Counted from the stretch's first letter, positions 1 through 7,651 are shown. The stretch is 64,000 nt of DNA from an uncultured Alphaproteobacteria bacterium (GCA_902595425.1 CACJPV010000002.1:127559-191558), one strand, 5' to 3'. A program made the numbers and translations. Notes: a model not told the origin generated them from the letters alone.

Positions 1-533
1 AAAAGAGAAAGAATAAAACTAATATTTAAAATAGCAGGAGCAAATGCACCTGCAGCAAATTTTTCATGTACATTTAAAATTGATGTGAAATGAGCAGCCA
101 GAGATATAAAAATTAAATAAGGGAATATAATTTTTCCATAATAAACTGCTAAATCAAATGACTCACTGTTAGTGGAGAAGCCAGGTGCCAGTATTTGAAT
201 AATATACGGCATGCCAAAGAAAAAAATGATGGTTAATAAAAAGGTAACTAAAAGTAACAATGACATTGTATTTTCAACAAAGTCAGCAGCTTCATGATCA
301 TCTCTAGCATCTATTACAATACCCGAAAAAACTGGGATTAGGGCTGCACTATACGCACCTTCTGCCAAAACACGTCGAAAGAAATTCGGAATACGAAATG
401 CTACAAAAAAGGCATCCGATGTTACGGTCGAACCAAGAAAACGAGCTATTAATATGTCGCGAATAAATCCTAATATTCTGCTCAGTATTGTATAAAAACT
501 AACAGTAAAAAAGGATCTAAATATAGTCTGCAT
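1..533 (-). CDS. murJ: Lipid II flippase MurJ, N-terminal part (3' end off the left edge)
   Basis: Partial gene: the ATG is at 531-533 on the minus strand and the frame stays open to the window edge, giving about 177 N-terminal residues. The start MQTIFRSFFTVSFYTILSR, then an R-x-L-GF-x-RD stretch and the segment FRIPNFFRRVLAEGA, are hallmarks of the MurJ/MviN family, which flips lipid II across the inner membrane for peptidoglycan synthesis. Several hydrophobic membrane segments follow. It is transcribed leftwards, away from the small Cys-rich ORF and znuA. The family call is secure; the length and integrity of the rest cannot be judged here. Confidence 0.93.
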   Translation of the reverse strand, partial: MQTIFRSFFTVSFYTILSRILGFIRDILIARFLGSTVTSDAFFVAFRIPNFFRRVLAEGAYSAALIPVFSGIVIDARDDHEAADFVENTMSLLLLVTFLLTIIFFFGMPYIIQILAPGFSTNSESFDLAVYYGKIIFPYLIFISLAAHFTSILNVHEKFAAGAFAPAILNISFILSL

Positions 534-643
534 TAGCTAATTTTATATTGTGATGAGTGATTTGTATAAATTTTATTTGTGTCTCAATTTAGTTGAAAAG
601 CACTAAATCTATTGTTTTTTTATAATCTCATTCAAATATATCC

Positions 644-671
644 TTGAAAATATAGATTGCATTAGTATTAA
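644..671 (+). promoter_or_regulatory. Possible sigma-70-type promoter for the Cys-rich small ORF
   Basis: TTGAAA at 644-649 and TATTAA at 666-671 are separated by 16 bp. Transcription would start about 7 bases downstream, almost at the ATG at 679, so the message would be leaderless or nearly so. This fits the lack of any Shine-Dalgarno sequence before that ATG. In such AT-rich DNA, promoter-like matches arise easily by chance. Confidence 0.3.
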
Positions 672-678
672 GAATGCT

Positions 679-762
679 ATGAAAAATGAAAATCCTAACC
701 CACCTAAGTGTGGCTGTAGCTGTAGCTGCTGTTGTACTTGTGAAGGTGGAGGGTGTTGCTAA
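679..762 (+). CDS. 27-residue cysteine-rich peptide, possible metal-binding (metallothionein-like) protein
   Basis: A small ORF with ATG at 679 and TAA at 760-762. The peptide begins MKNENPNPPK and continues CGCSCSCCCTCEGGGCC: nine of 27 residues are cysteine, in CxCxCxCCCxC and CC arrangements. I do not recognise the family. The density of thiols suggests metal binding, and it lies 41 bp from the 3' end of znuA in the zinc locus. A natural-product precursor or disulfide-rich peptide is an alternative. There is no clear ribosome binding site, but a promoter-like pair would give a leaderless message. An intrinsic terminator begins inside its last codons, which supports a real short transcription unit. 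No ATG lies further upstream in frame before the stop at 604-606. Confidence 0.5.
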   Translation: MKNENPNPPKCGCSCSCCCTCEGGGCC

Positions 763-789
763 ATTAACACCCTAAAGTTCCACCTTTTT
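745..789 (+). terminator. Intrinsic terminator overlapping the end of the Cys-rich ORF
   Basis: GGTGGA (745-750) pairs with TCCACC (779-784), and GGGTGTT (751-757) pairs with AACACCC (766-772). There is an 8-nt loop and a 6-nt bulge on the 3' side. Five T residues follow at 785-789. The T run lies only on the plus-strand side, so it would end the transcript of the 679-762 ORF and not that of znuA. The 5' arm is the Gly-Gly-Gly-Cys coding stretch. Confidence 0.65.
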
Positions 790-802
790 AAATTATTTAA
801 TA

Positions 803-1951
803 TTAACAACCTTTAAGTTCATTACCTAAATTACTTATCAATTTAAAGTAAAGGTCTTTATCAGAAGTAATATTTGCTCCAAGAGGATCAAACACACCTG
901 TTTTTATATTAGTGTCTTCTGCAATAGTTGAAATAATTTTTGGATTAAATTGTGGTTCAGAAAATATACAATTAATTCCTTTATCCTTAATTACATCCTG
1001 AATATCTGCAACCTGCTTAGCACCAGGGAGAACATCCGTATTTAATGTTAAGGCCCCTGCTGCTCTCACCCCAAATCTTTCTTCAAAATATTGGTAAGCA
1101 TCATGAAACACTACAAATTTTGCATCCTTATTAATATCTTTACTGACATCTTTAATTAGTTGATCAAGTGCAATAATAGTTGCCTCAGCATTAGCTTCAT
1201 ATTTATCCTTATTCGCAGGATCTAAATCACCTAATTCGTGAGCAATTTCTTGAACCATTTCTTTGGCATTACTTGGATCTAACCATATGTGAGCATCAAA
1301 CTCTCCATGGTTATGACCTTCATGTCCAGCATGATCGTCATGATCATCGTGATCGTCATGATCGTCGTGATCATCGTGGTCATCGTGATCGTCATGATCA
1401 TCGTGATCGTCATGATCGTCATGGTCATCATGATCGTCGTGATCATCGTGGTCATCATGATCGTCGTGATCATCGTGATCATCGTGGTCATCATGATCGT
1501 CATGATCGTCATGATCGTCATGATCGTCATGATCGTCATGATCGTCATGATCATCGTGGTCATCATGATCACCAAAAATTGACTCTTCTCTAAATTTTAA
1601 TTTTTCAATACTTTCAACTTCCATGAACTCAACAACTTCCGCATTTTTTGCTATAGACTCAAGTGGTCCTTCCATGAACGTTTCCATTCCTTCTCCAACC
1701 CAAAAAATTAAGTCAGCTTCTTCAAGAAGTTTTGCATGTGATGGTTTAAGCGTAAAACTATGAGGTGATGTACTGCCCTCAATTATTAATGATGGTTCAC
1801 CTACGCCATCCATTACGTTTGCAATAAGTGAGTAAAGAGGTTTAATTGTTGTAACAACTTTTAATTCTGCTCGTGCAGAAGAAGTTGTAACAATAATCAT
1901 AGAAAAAAATAAAGCTTTCAAAAGCGTTATAAAATAATTGTTTTGTCTCAT
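803..1951 (-). CDS. znuA: Zinc ABC transporter substrate-binding protein ZnuA with an expanded Asp-Asp-His loop
   Basis: Periplasmic zinc-binding protein of the cluster 9 (ZnuA/TroA) family that delivers Zn2+ to ZnuBC. The N-terminus is a signal peptide ending near ARAE. The family landmarks are present: TSPHSFTLKPS with the first metal His, DAHIWLDP after the loop, and VVFHDAYQYFEERFG. Between them lies a charged loop, residues about 127-215: one Gly-Asp-His, 26 uninterrupted DDH triplets (residues 130-207), then AGHEGHNHGE. ZnuA proteins normally have a His/Asp-rich loop of a few tens of residues; this one is unusually long and regular, which explains the 382-residue length. It is divergent from znuCB-zur across a Zur-box palindrome, so it is probably zinc-repressed. 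Confidence 0.96.
   Translation of the reverse strand: MRQNNYFITLLKALFFSMIIVTTSSARAELKVVTTIKPLYSLIANVMDGVGEPSLIIEGSTSPHSFTLKPSHAKLLEEADLIFWVGEGMETFMEGPLESIAKNAEVVEFMEVESIEKLKFREESIFGDHDDHDDHDDHDDHDDHDDHDDHDDHDDHDDHDDHDDHDDHDDHDDHDDHDDHDDHDDHDDHDDHDDHDDHDDHDDHDDHAGHEGHNHGEFDAHIWLDPSNAKEMVQEIAHELGDLDPANKDKYEANAEATIIALDQLIKDVSKDINKDAKFVVFHDAYQYFEERFGVRAAGALTLNTDVLPGAKQVADIQDVIKDKGINCIFSEPQFNPKIISTIAEDTNIKTGVFDPLGANITSDKDLYFKLISNLGNELKGC
1331..1564. repeat. 26 tandem copies of a 9-bp unit inside znuA
   Basis: The stretch is an uninterrupted run of 9-bp units. On the plus strand they read as variants of atgatcgtc, with synonymous variation (gtc/atc for Asp, atg/gtg for His). Every unit still encodes Asp-Asp-His on the minus strand. 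Units between about 1495 and 1550 are identical to one another, which suggests recent expansion by slippage, while the left part is more varied. Other reading frames are also open across the repeat only because the unit contains no stop codon. Confidence 0.95.
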
Positions 1952-2009
1952 AAAAAAATGTTCCTATAATTAGTTAAGTCTGTTAGATAGTCTTCTGTTA
2001 TAAAACGTA

Positions 2010-2026
2010 ATGTTATAATATAACAT
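2010..2026. promoter_or_regulatory. Zur-box palindrome between znuA and znuCB-zur
   Basis: ATGTTATAATATAACAT is a perfect 17-bp palindrome in the 95-bp divergent intergenic region. It matches the TGTTATA-N-TATAACA type of operator known for alphaproteobacterial Zur. A second TGTTATA half-site lies at 1996-2002 with a degenerate partner arm. The position allows repression of both divergent units by the Zur encoded at 3616-4017. Confidence 0.85.
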
Positions 2027-2046
2027 ATTTTAAAGTAAATAGTAAA

Positions 2047-2790
2047 ATGGCTGAAAAAAACAACTTATTAGTAAAATTAGATAACGGTGGCGTCTATAAA
2101 TCATCAAAGTGGTTGGTAAGAGGAGTATCTTTAGAGTTATATAAAGGTCAAATCGTAACTCTAATTGGTCCCAACGGATCAGGTAAAACCACTACAGCAA
2201 AAATGATTCTAAATATCCTTAAGTCAGATGAAGGAAAAATAGAGAGCTACACTTCTAAGATGGCTTATGTTCCCCAAAAAATTAGTATTGATTGGACAAT
2301 GCCACTTAGAGTTATAGATTTTATGAAATTAACTAATCATATTAATAATGCTGATATAACTGAAGCTTTAAAATTAACTGGTGTAGAAGATTTACTTTAC
2401 AATCAAATTAATAACTTATCGGGTGGAGAATTTCAGCGCGTTCTTATAGCTAGAGCTATTGCAAAAAAACCAGAATTACTTGTTTTAGATGAGCCTGTTC
2501 AGGGAGTAGATTTTAACGGTGAAATAGCACTTTATAATTTAATAAAAAAAATTGCATCAACATTAAATTGCGGCATCTTATTAATTTCGCATGATATGCA
2601 CTTTGTCATGTCAGCAACAGATCATGTAATTTGCTTGAATGGCCACATTTGTTGCTCAGGCTCTCCTAGTGCAGTTATTAAAGATTCTGCATATATAGAA
2701 TTATTTGGTGAGCATACGGCGGCAACCTTATCTTTATATAAACATCATCATGATCATTCGCATGAAACGGATGGGAGTGTTGCTAAATAA
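2047..2790 (+). CDS. znuC: Zinc ABC transporter ATP-binding protein ZnuC
   Basis: Cytoplasmic ATPase of the zinc importer. It has Walker A GPNGSGKTT (residues about 40-48), the ABC signature LSGGEFQR, and Walker B LLVLDEPVQGVD followed by the switch histidine in LISHD. The C-terminus carries a His-rich tail (KHHHDHSHE), common in ZnuC proteins and likely to bind zinc. Its stop codon overlaps the znuB start by one base (TAATG), so the two are translationally coupled. It is first in the znuC-znuB-zur unit, just downstream of the Zur palindrome. Confidence 0.95.
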   Translation: MAEKNNLLVKLDNGGVYKSSKWLVRGVSLELYKGQIVTLIGPNGSGKTTTAKMILNILKSDEGKIESYTSKMAYVPQKISIDWTMPLRVIDFMKLTNHINNADITEALKLTGVEDLLYNQINNLSGGEFQRVLIARAIAKKPELLVLDEPVQGVDFNGEIALYNLIKKIASTLNCGILLISHDMHFVMSATDHVICLNGHICCSGSPSAVIKDSAYIELFGEHTAATLSLYKHHHDHSHETDGSVAK

Positions 2791-3593
2791 TGTTTGATGA
2801 TTTTTTTACTCGAGCTTTAATAGCAGGTGTTGGGATTGCAATTATTGCAGGACCACTTGGCTGTTTAGTTATATGGAGACGTTTATCATACTTTGGAGAT
2901 ACATTATCACACTCAGCCTTACTCGGCGTTACACTCGCTTATGCATTTAGTATGAATATTACTCTGTCTGTTTTCATTATCTCTTCAGTTGTTGCTATAC
3001 TTCTTATTAATTTACAAAAAAGAACAAAATTAGCCGGAGACTCCCTGCTTGGTCTTCTTGCGCATTCTACGCTTGCAATTGGATTGGTATTAATTGGTTT
3101 TCTCACCTCAATTCGTTTTGATCTAATGGGCTTGTTATTTGGTGACATACTTGCAGTAACAACAGATGATATTGCGTTGGTTTGGATTGGCGGAATAATT
3201 ATTTTAGGTATCTTATATTTTATTTGGAAATCTCTTTTCTCCGCAACTGTTAATTATGATTTAGCAGCAGCTGAAGGAATGAGGCCTGAAATTTCTAATT
3301 TAATTTTTACCCTTTTATTGGCTGCAGTAATTGCATTGTCGATAAAAATGATCGGCGCCTTATTAATAACAGGACTGCTTTTAATTCCTGCAGCCATAGC
3401 GCGTAATCTAAGTAACAGCCCAAAACAAATGATAATAATAGCCATTTTAGCTGGTATTGCTTCTGTAGTGCTTGGATTATTTACATCTTTAGAGCTTAAT
3501 ACTTCCTCAGGACCTTCTATAGTAGTAGTATCACTGGCATTATTTATTCTTTCACTCATCCCACTTGAGATAAGGGGTCAGTTGCAAAAATGA
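2790..3593 (+). CDS. znuB: Zinc ABC transporter permease ZnuB
   Basis: Inner-membrane permease of the ABC-3 family, 267 residues with about eight hydrophobic segments. The start FFTRALIAGVGIAIIAGPLG and the stretch RRLSYFGDTLSHSALLGV are typical of ZnuB. The conserved C-terminal motif around KMIGALLITGLLLIPAA is present. It starts within the stop codon of znuC, and zur follows 22 bp downstream. Confidence 0.95.
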   Translation: MFDDFFTRALIAGVGIAIIAGPLGCLVIWRRLSYFGDTLSHSALLGVTLAYAFSMNITLSVFIISSVVAILLINLQKRTKLAGDSLLGLLAHSTLAIGLVLIGFLTSIRFDLMGLLFGDILAVTTDDIALVWIGGIIILGILYFIWKSLFSATVNYDLAAAEGMRPEISNLIFTLLLAAVIALSIKMIGALLITGLLLIPAAIARNLSNSPKQMIIIAILAGIASVVLGLFTSLELNTSSGPSIVVVSLALFILSLIPLEIRGQLQK

Positions 3594-3615
3594 AAACAAT
3601 TTGATAATTTAAAAT

Positions 3616-4017
3616 ATGAGCGAAGCACTAGATACCCTAACAAAAAATCAGCAAACAGTACTTGATATTCTAGAGAGTGCTAAAGAGCCTCTCAAGGCAT
3701 ATGCTATTCTTTTTGATACACAAAAAAAAGGAATCAAAGCACCTCTGCAAGTATACCGCGCTTTGGATAAATTAATTGAAATTGGTAAGGTACATAAAAT
3801 AGAGAGTAAAAATTCATACATAGCTTGTAAGCATAAAAGTTGTGACGCAGGTACATCGACTTCTTTTTTAATTTGTGAGATATGTGATCTAGTTACAGAA
3901 CTTAAGAAAAATGTATCATCTTATTTCTCAAAGCAAAGTGCAGAGGTCAATTTTTCATATTCAAAACACAATTTAGAAATTTATGGAATTTGCAATAATT
4001 GTAAAAGAAATAACTAG
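3616..4017 (+). CDS. zur: Fur-family zinc uptake regulator Zur
   Basis: A 133-residue Fur-family repressor with an N-terminal winged-helix half (residues about 10-75, TKNQQTVLDIL...VYRALDKL) and a C-terminal metal/dimerisation half. Two CxxC pairs, CEIC near residue 96 and CNNC near the C-terminus, form the structural zinc site. It is the last gene of the znuC-znuB-zur unit, and the Zur palindrome upstream of that unit supports Zur rather than Fur, Irr or PerR. With zinc bound it should repress znuA and its own operon. Confidence 0.92.
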   Translation: MSEALDTLTKNQQTVLDILESAKEPLKAYAILFDTQKKGIKAPLQVYRALDKLIEIGKVHKIESKNSYIACKHKSCDAGTSTSFLICEICDLVTELKKNVSSYFSKQSAEVNFSYSKHNLEIYGICNNCKRNN

Positions 4018-4089
4018 TAAATTTCAATAATATTGTATTTTTTGTTTTCGAATCTTTCTAAATGAATAGAAAACCTGATTTATAAATAT

Positions 4090-5049
4090 ATGGAATTAAC
4101 ACTTCTTTATACTATAGTTGGTTTTAGTCTCGCTGCATATTCTGTTATTGCAAATGACTCCGTTCAAACATTAGGAACTTTTATGGCCTCTAACCAGAGG
4201 TTTAAATGGTACTGGTTAGCAACTGCAGCATCTCTTGTTTTAAGCTTTACATTAATCTACGGTTGGAATGTTAACGATGGAGATATTACCTTTGGGCGGT
4301 TAAATAAAATACCTTACCAAACAATTCAGTGGTATCACGCAGCAGCTCCGTTGATCCTTGTATTATTAACTAGAGGAGGAATACCAGTTTCAACAACATT
4401 TTTAGTTTTATCAGCTTTTGCCTCAACAGTTGTTTTAGAAAAAGTACTTTTGAAATCAGTGGTTGGGTACGGGTTGGCTGCCGTTGTTGCGTATCTTGTG
4501 TGGATTGGGATAAGTTATTTTATCAATGAAAAGTTTGATAAAGTACAAGACAAACATAGACGTGCTTGGGTAATTGGTCAGTGGTGTACTACTGGTTTTC
4601 TTTGGTACACATGGCTAAGCCATGATCTTGCAAATATTGCAGTGTTCCTCCCTCGCGAAGTTCCTGTAAATTTATTAATTGTAATTATTATTTTATTGAG
4701 TTCTCTTTTATTTTATATTTTTTGGGATCGTGGTGGACGTATACAAAAAGTAGTCTATTCAAAAACTGGAACGCGTTACACAAGATCAGCCACAATAATT
4801 GATTTTGTTTATGCGGTTATTTTACTTTATTTCAAACAGTATAACGATATACCAATGTCAACAACTTGGGTCTTTGTTGGTTTATTATGTGGTAGAGAAC
4901 TTGCAATTTCTTCAATGAATAAAAATTACAAACTTCGTTATGTTTTTCCAATAATTGGTAAAGATTTTCTTAAAATGATTTTTGGATTATCTGTATCGGT
5001 TGGAATAGTGCTGTCTATTCACTATATATTTATTCCTAACGGCTTTTAG
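4090..5049 (+). CDS. PiT-like multi-spanning membrane protein
   Basis: A 319-residue integral membrane protein with about nine hydrophobic segments. It looks like a distant relative of the PiT phosphate/sodium symporters: an N-terminal IANDSVQTLGTF replaces the usual GANDxAN motif, IPVSTTF (residues about 98-104) and IPMSTTW (about 257-263) are the duplicated PVSTT-type signatures, and SHDLANIAVF resembles the second GAN(D/N)xAN motif. A true PiT protein lies at 6599-7651, so this may carry another anion or be a diverged phosphate carrier. Its 3' end overlaps the convergent SET gene by 14 bp. The fold is fairly sure, the substrate is not. Confidence 0.6.
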   Translation: MELTLLYTIVGFSLAAYSVIANDSVQTLGTFMASNQRFKWYWLATAASLVLSFTLIYGWNVNDGDITFGRLNKIPYQTIQWYHAAAPLILVLLTRGGIPVSTTFLVLSAFASTVVLEKVLLKSVVGYGLAAVVAYLVWIGISYFINEKFDKVQDKHRRAWVIGQWCTTGFLWYTWLSHDLANIAVFLPREVPVNLLIVIIILLSSLLFYIFWDRGGRIQKVVYSKTGTRYTRSATIIDFVYAVILLYFKQYNDIPMSTTWVFVGLLCGRELAISSMNKNYKLRYVFPIIGKDFLKMIFGLSVSVGIVLSIHYIFIPNGF

Positions 5050-5536
5050 TATTTTTTTGTTTTTTTAATTCTTTTTTTAATTTAGGCCAATCATCATCAC
5101 TTAAGATATAGCCTACACATTTTTTTGTTCCGCATTTACAAATGTGATCTTCAAAATCACTATCAAATGGATAACCATAGTTATATGTTAATTCTGCATC
5201 TTTTTTAATATTCTTTATAGCGGATATCCAAATTTCATTATTGGTAATTTCTACTTCACAATTAGGATCACATGAATGATTGATAAATCTTGCATGATTG
5301 CGCAGAACGCCTCCATCGATGTCATATTTTTTGTTTAGTTCAAACACATACACCATTCCATTTTTTTTATTTTTTTCTGCTTTTTTTAATTGGATGTCAG
5401 CGCGTCTATCGCCTTCTTTTTTGGTTACTTTATCTCCAATATATTGAATAACCTGATCGCCTTTTTTAATATTTGATACGGCAAATAAACCAGAACCGTG
5501 TAATGAAGATTTTTTTTTGTACCAATGTTTTTGCAT
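5036..5536 (-). CDS. Small SET-domain protein (putative protein lysine methyltransferase)
   Basis: A 166-residue protein that is almost entirely a SET domain. It has the N-terminal SSLHGSGLFAVSNIKKGD, then RFINHSCDPNCE (the NHSCDPN S-adenosylmethionine-site motif), ELTYNYGYPFD, and a post-SET-like C-x-C-x4-C near the end (CKCGTKKC). These are the residues that bind the cofactor and zinc in lysine methyltransferases. The C-terminus is Lys-rich. SET proteins of this size occur in some bacteria; their targets are mostly unknown. The gene converges on and overlaps the PiT-like gene. The catalytic family is clear, the substrate is not. Confidence 0.85.
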   Translation of the reverse strand: MQKHWYKKKSSLHGSGLFAVSNIKKGDQVIQYIGDKVTKKEGDRRADIQLKKAEKNKKNGMVYVFELNKKYDIDGGVLRNHARFINHSCDPNCEVEITNNEIWISAIKNIKKDAELTYNYGYPFDSDFEDHICKCGTKKCVGYILSDDDWPKLKKELKKQKNTKSR

Positions 5537-5579
5537 GATGTTTTTTTAGATATATTTAACTGATTATCAAGATGTAAAA

Positions 5580-5807
5580 TTAAATAAACCAGTAAAAATA
5601 ACCCAAAGCAAAAATTGGAATTTGTAAACCAAAATTAGTCATCAATGCTCTGTCTTTTGTTATTAAGCCAGCAACCGTCCATCCAATTGCACCTAAACCA
5701 TGAATAAATATATTGATCGGATAATTATTTAAGTTGGTAAGAAGTATTCCTGTTAGAATTAAAACTGTGCTTGCCCATTTCAAATTATTTGTAGAAATAA
5801 AATTCAT
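5580..5807 (-). CDS. Small conserved-looking membrane protein
   Basis: A 75-residue protein with two to three hydrophobic segments (about residues 11-26, 31-50 and 57-75) and no recognised catalytic motif. I do not recognise the family. It lies 44 bp upstream of the SET gene on the same strand, so the two may be co-transcribed, and it is divergent from the phosphate uptake pair. The clean ATG, compact hydrophobic composition and lack of overlapping alternatives make it a plausible real gene. Confidence 0.6.
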   Translation of the reverse strand: MNFISTNNLKWASTVLILTGILLTNLNNYPINIFIHGLGAIGWTVAGLITKDRALMTNFGLQIPIFALGYFYWFI

Positions 5808-5873
5808 CTAAACTCCTAATGTTTAATTAATTAATTTTTTTTATATTACAGATATTAGAATTTAGTCTTTAAT

Positions 5874-5891
5874 TGTAACAAAAATGCAACA
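5874..5891 (+). promoter_or_regulatory. PhoB-like direct repeat upstream of the PhoU-like/PiT operon
   Basis: TGTAACA (5874-5880), AAAA, then TGCAACA (5885-5891): two 7-bp repeats with an 11-bp period, the layout of a Pho box (CTGTCAT-like repeats with a 4-bp A/T spacer). It lies about 40 bp before the start codon at 5930. The match is in architecture and partly in sequence, so phosphate-starvation control is likely but not proven. Confidence 0.5.
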
Positions 5892-5929
5892 TTCCTTTAT
5901 TTTTTAATTAAAAGTTCTATAAGCGCCCG

Positions 5930-6592
5930 ATGTTTGGATTAAATAAAAGCTCATTATTCAGTGATACAAAAAAACTGGAGCGAGAAATTGATGGATTTGT
6001 CGATATTCTCTCTGAAGTTGGATTGGTATTTAAAAGCATTGTTCCAACCTACCTAAATCATTCTGCAAATGGTAAATTTGAGGAAATGGTTGAAAAAGTG
6101 AAGGAAATGGAGAGTAAAGCTGATAAAATCACAAAAGAAGTGGAGCACACTTTATATGAGGAAACTCTAATTCCTGATGCTCGAAGTGATGTGTTACGCC
6201 TCCTAGAACATATGGATGAGCTGATCGGAATGTACCAAGGTAATTGTTATCACTTTTCAATACAAAAACCTAACTTTCCAAAAGAGTTTCATCATGATCT
6301 TATAGAGCTGACTGAAACAGTCGTTAATTGTGTTGAGGCATTGTGCTTAACCGTTCGTTCATTTTTTCGTGATATTAAGACTGTAAGAGATAATGCGCAT
6401 AAAGTTACATTTTATGAAAAAGAATCAGATATAAAATTCAGTTCCCTTGCACGACGAATTTTTGATTCAGAAATGCCTTTAGATCAAAAAATGCATCTAA
6501 GATATTTCGTTGAAAAAATTGATCGCATTTGTGATCAAGCAGAAGATATAGCTGACGAAGTTCAGATCTATGCAATCAAACGATCTGTTTAA
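5930..6592 (+). CDS. PhoU-like DUF47 phosphate transport accessory protein
   Basis: A 220-residue cytoplasmic helical protein of the DUF47/TIGR00153 family, related to PhoU. It has repeated acidic helices with E-x-x-x-D patterns (for example KVKEMESKADKITKEVEHTL and YEKESDIKFSSLARRIF) expected to bind metal ions. These proteins are almost always encoded next to PiT carriers and are thought to modulate them. Here the PiT gene starts 6 bp downstream, so the two form an operon. A PhoB-like repeat precedes the start. Confidence 0.9.
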   Translation: MFGLNKSSLFSDTKKLEREIDGFVDILSEVGLVFKSIVPTYLNHSANGKFEEMVEKVKEMESKADKITKEVEHTLYEETLIPDARSDVLRLLEHMDELIGMYQGNCYHFSIQKPNFPKEFHHDLIELTETVVNCVEALCLTVRSFFRDIKTVRDNAHKVTFYEKESDIKFSSLARRIFDSEMPLDQKMHLRYFVEKIDRICDQAEDIADEVQIYAIKRSV

Positions 6593-6598
6593 TTATTA

Positions 6599-7651
6599 AT
6601 GGACATCTCCATCATTATTTTTCTCTTAGGTGGATTATTTCTTGGGTGGTCTTTAGGTGCAAATGATGCAGCAAATGTTTTTGGAACAGCTGTTGGAACA
6701 CGGATGGTGCGTTTTAAAACGGCAGCTATTGTTTGCAGTATTTTTGTAATTTTAGGTGCCATCATTAGTGGTTCAGGTACCACAGAAACATTAGGTAAAC
6801 TTGGTGCCATCAATGCACTTCCTGGTGCCTTTGCTGCTTGTGTTGCTGCTGGTCTATCCGTTTATCTAATGACGAAAGCTGGTCTACCTGTCTCTACAAC
6901 GCAGGCTATTGTTGGCGCCATTGTAGGATGGAATTTGTATACCGGATCAGACACAAATATTAGAGTACTTATTACGATACTTGGAACATGGGTTCTGTGC
7001 CCAGTTATAGCAGGTGTTATCGCAATGGGATTTTTTACTATTACAAAAAATTATCTCTTAAGACGAAAACTTCATATTTTAAGATTGGATGCTTATACAA
7101 GAACAGCACTCCTTTTAGCAGGAGCTTTTGGTGCTTATAGTTTGGGTGCCAACAATATCGCCAACGTCATGGGCGTATTTGTTCCTATCTCTCCATTTAC
7201 TGATATTTCAATTTCTAGTTTTTTTGTTTTTAGCTCCAAAGAACAATTATTTTTACTTGGTGGATTAGCGATTGCCGTTGGTGTTTTCACCTACTCAAAA
7301 AAAGTGATGTTTACCGTTGGTAATGATCTATTAAAAATGTCACCGGTTGCCGCTTTTATTGTTGTTATCTCTCATTCTATTGTTTTATTTTTATTTGCCT
7401 CTCAAGGTATTAGCAATTTTTTACAATCAATAAATTTACCCTCAATTCCTCTTGTTCCTGTCTCCAGTTCGCAAGCAGTTGTTGGGGCTGTGATTGGAAT
7501 AGGATTATTAAAGGGAGGGAAAGAAGTGCAATGGTCAGTTGCTGGTAGAATTACAATTGGCTGGTTTACACTTCCTGTAATTGCAGCATTAATATCAATG
7601 ATATTATTATTTATTCTCTCTAATATTTTTAATTTAACCGTATCGTTTTAA
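6599..7651 (+). CDS. pit: PiT-family inorganic phosphate transporter
   Basis: A 350-residue secondary phosphate transporter with about ten membrane spans. Both PiT signature motifs are present: GANDAANVFGTAVGTRMV near residues 21-38 and GANNIANVMG near residue 195. The duplicated substrate-site segments LPVSTTQAIVGAIVGW and VPVSSSQAVVGAVIG complete the inverted-repeat PD001131-type structure. It is co-transcribed with the DUF47 gene. The 3' end overlaps the convergent phosphatase gene by 4 bp. It probably imports phosphate with Na+ or H+. Confidence 0.94.
   Translation: MDISIIIFLLGGLFLGWSLGANDAANVFGTAVGTRMVRFKTAAIVCSIFVILGAIISGSGTTETLGKLGAINALPGAFAACVAAGLSVYLMTKAGLPVSTTQAIVGAIVGWNLYTGSDTNIRVLITILGTWVLCPVIAGVIAMGFFTITKNYLLRRKLHILRLDAYTRTALLLAGAFGAYSLGANNIANVMGVFVPISPFTDISISSFFVFSSKEQLFLLGGLAIAVGVFTYSKKVMFTVGNDLLKMSPVAAFIVVISHSIVLFLFASQGISNFLQSINLPSIPLVPVSSSQAVVGAVIGIGLLKGGKEVQWSVAGRITIGWFTLPVIAALISMILLFILSNIFNLTVSF

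Noticed and set aside
1331-1564. Possible CRISPR-like array
   Set aside because: The units are contiguous 9-bp direct repeats with no spacers, and they lie inside the znuA coding frame.
1273-1593. Several open frames on both strands across the znuA repeat
   Set aside because: They are produced by a 9-bp unit without stop codons. Their translations are low-complexity His/Asp/Arg or Ile/Met/Val strings, whereas the ZnuA frame continues into conserved sequence on both sides.
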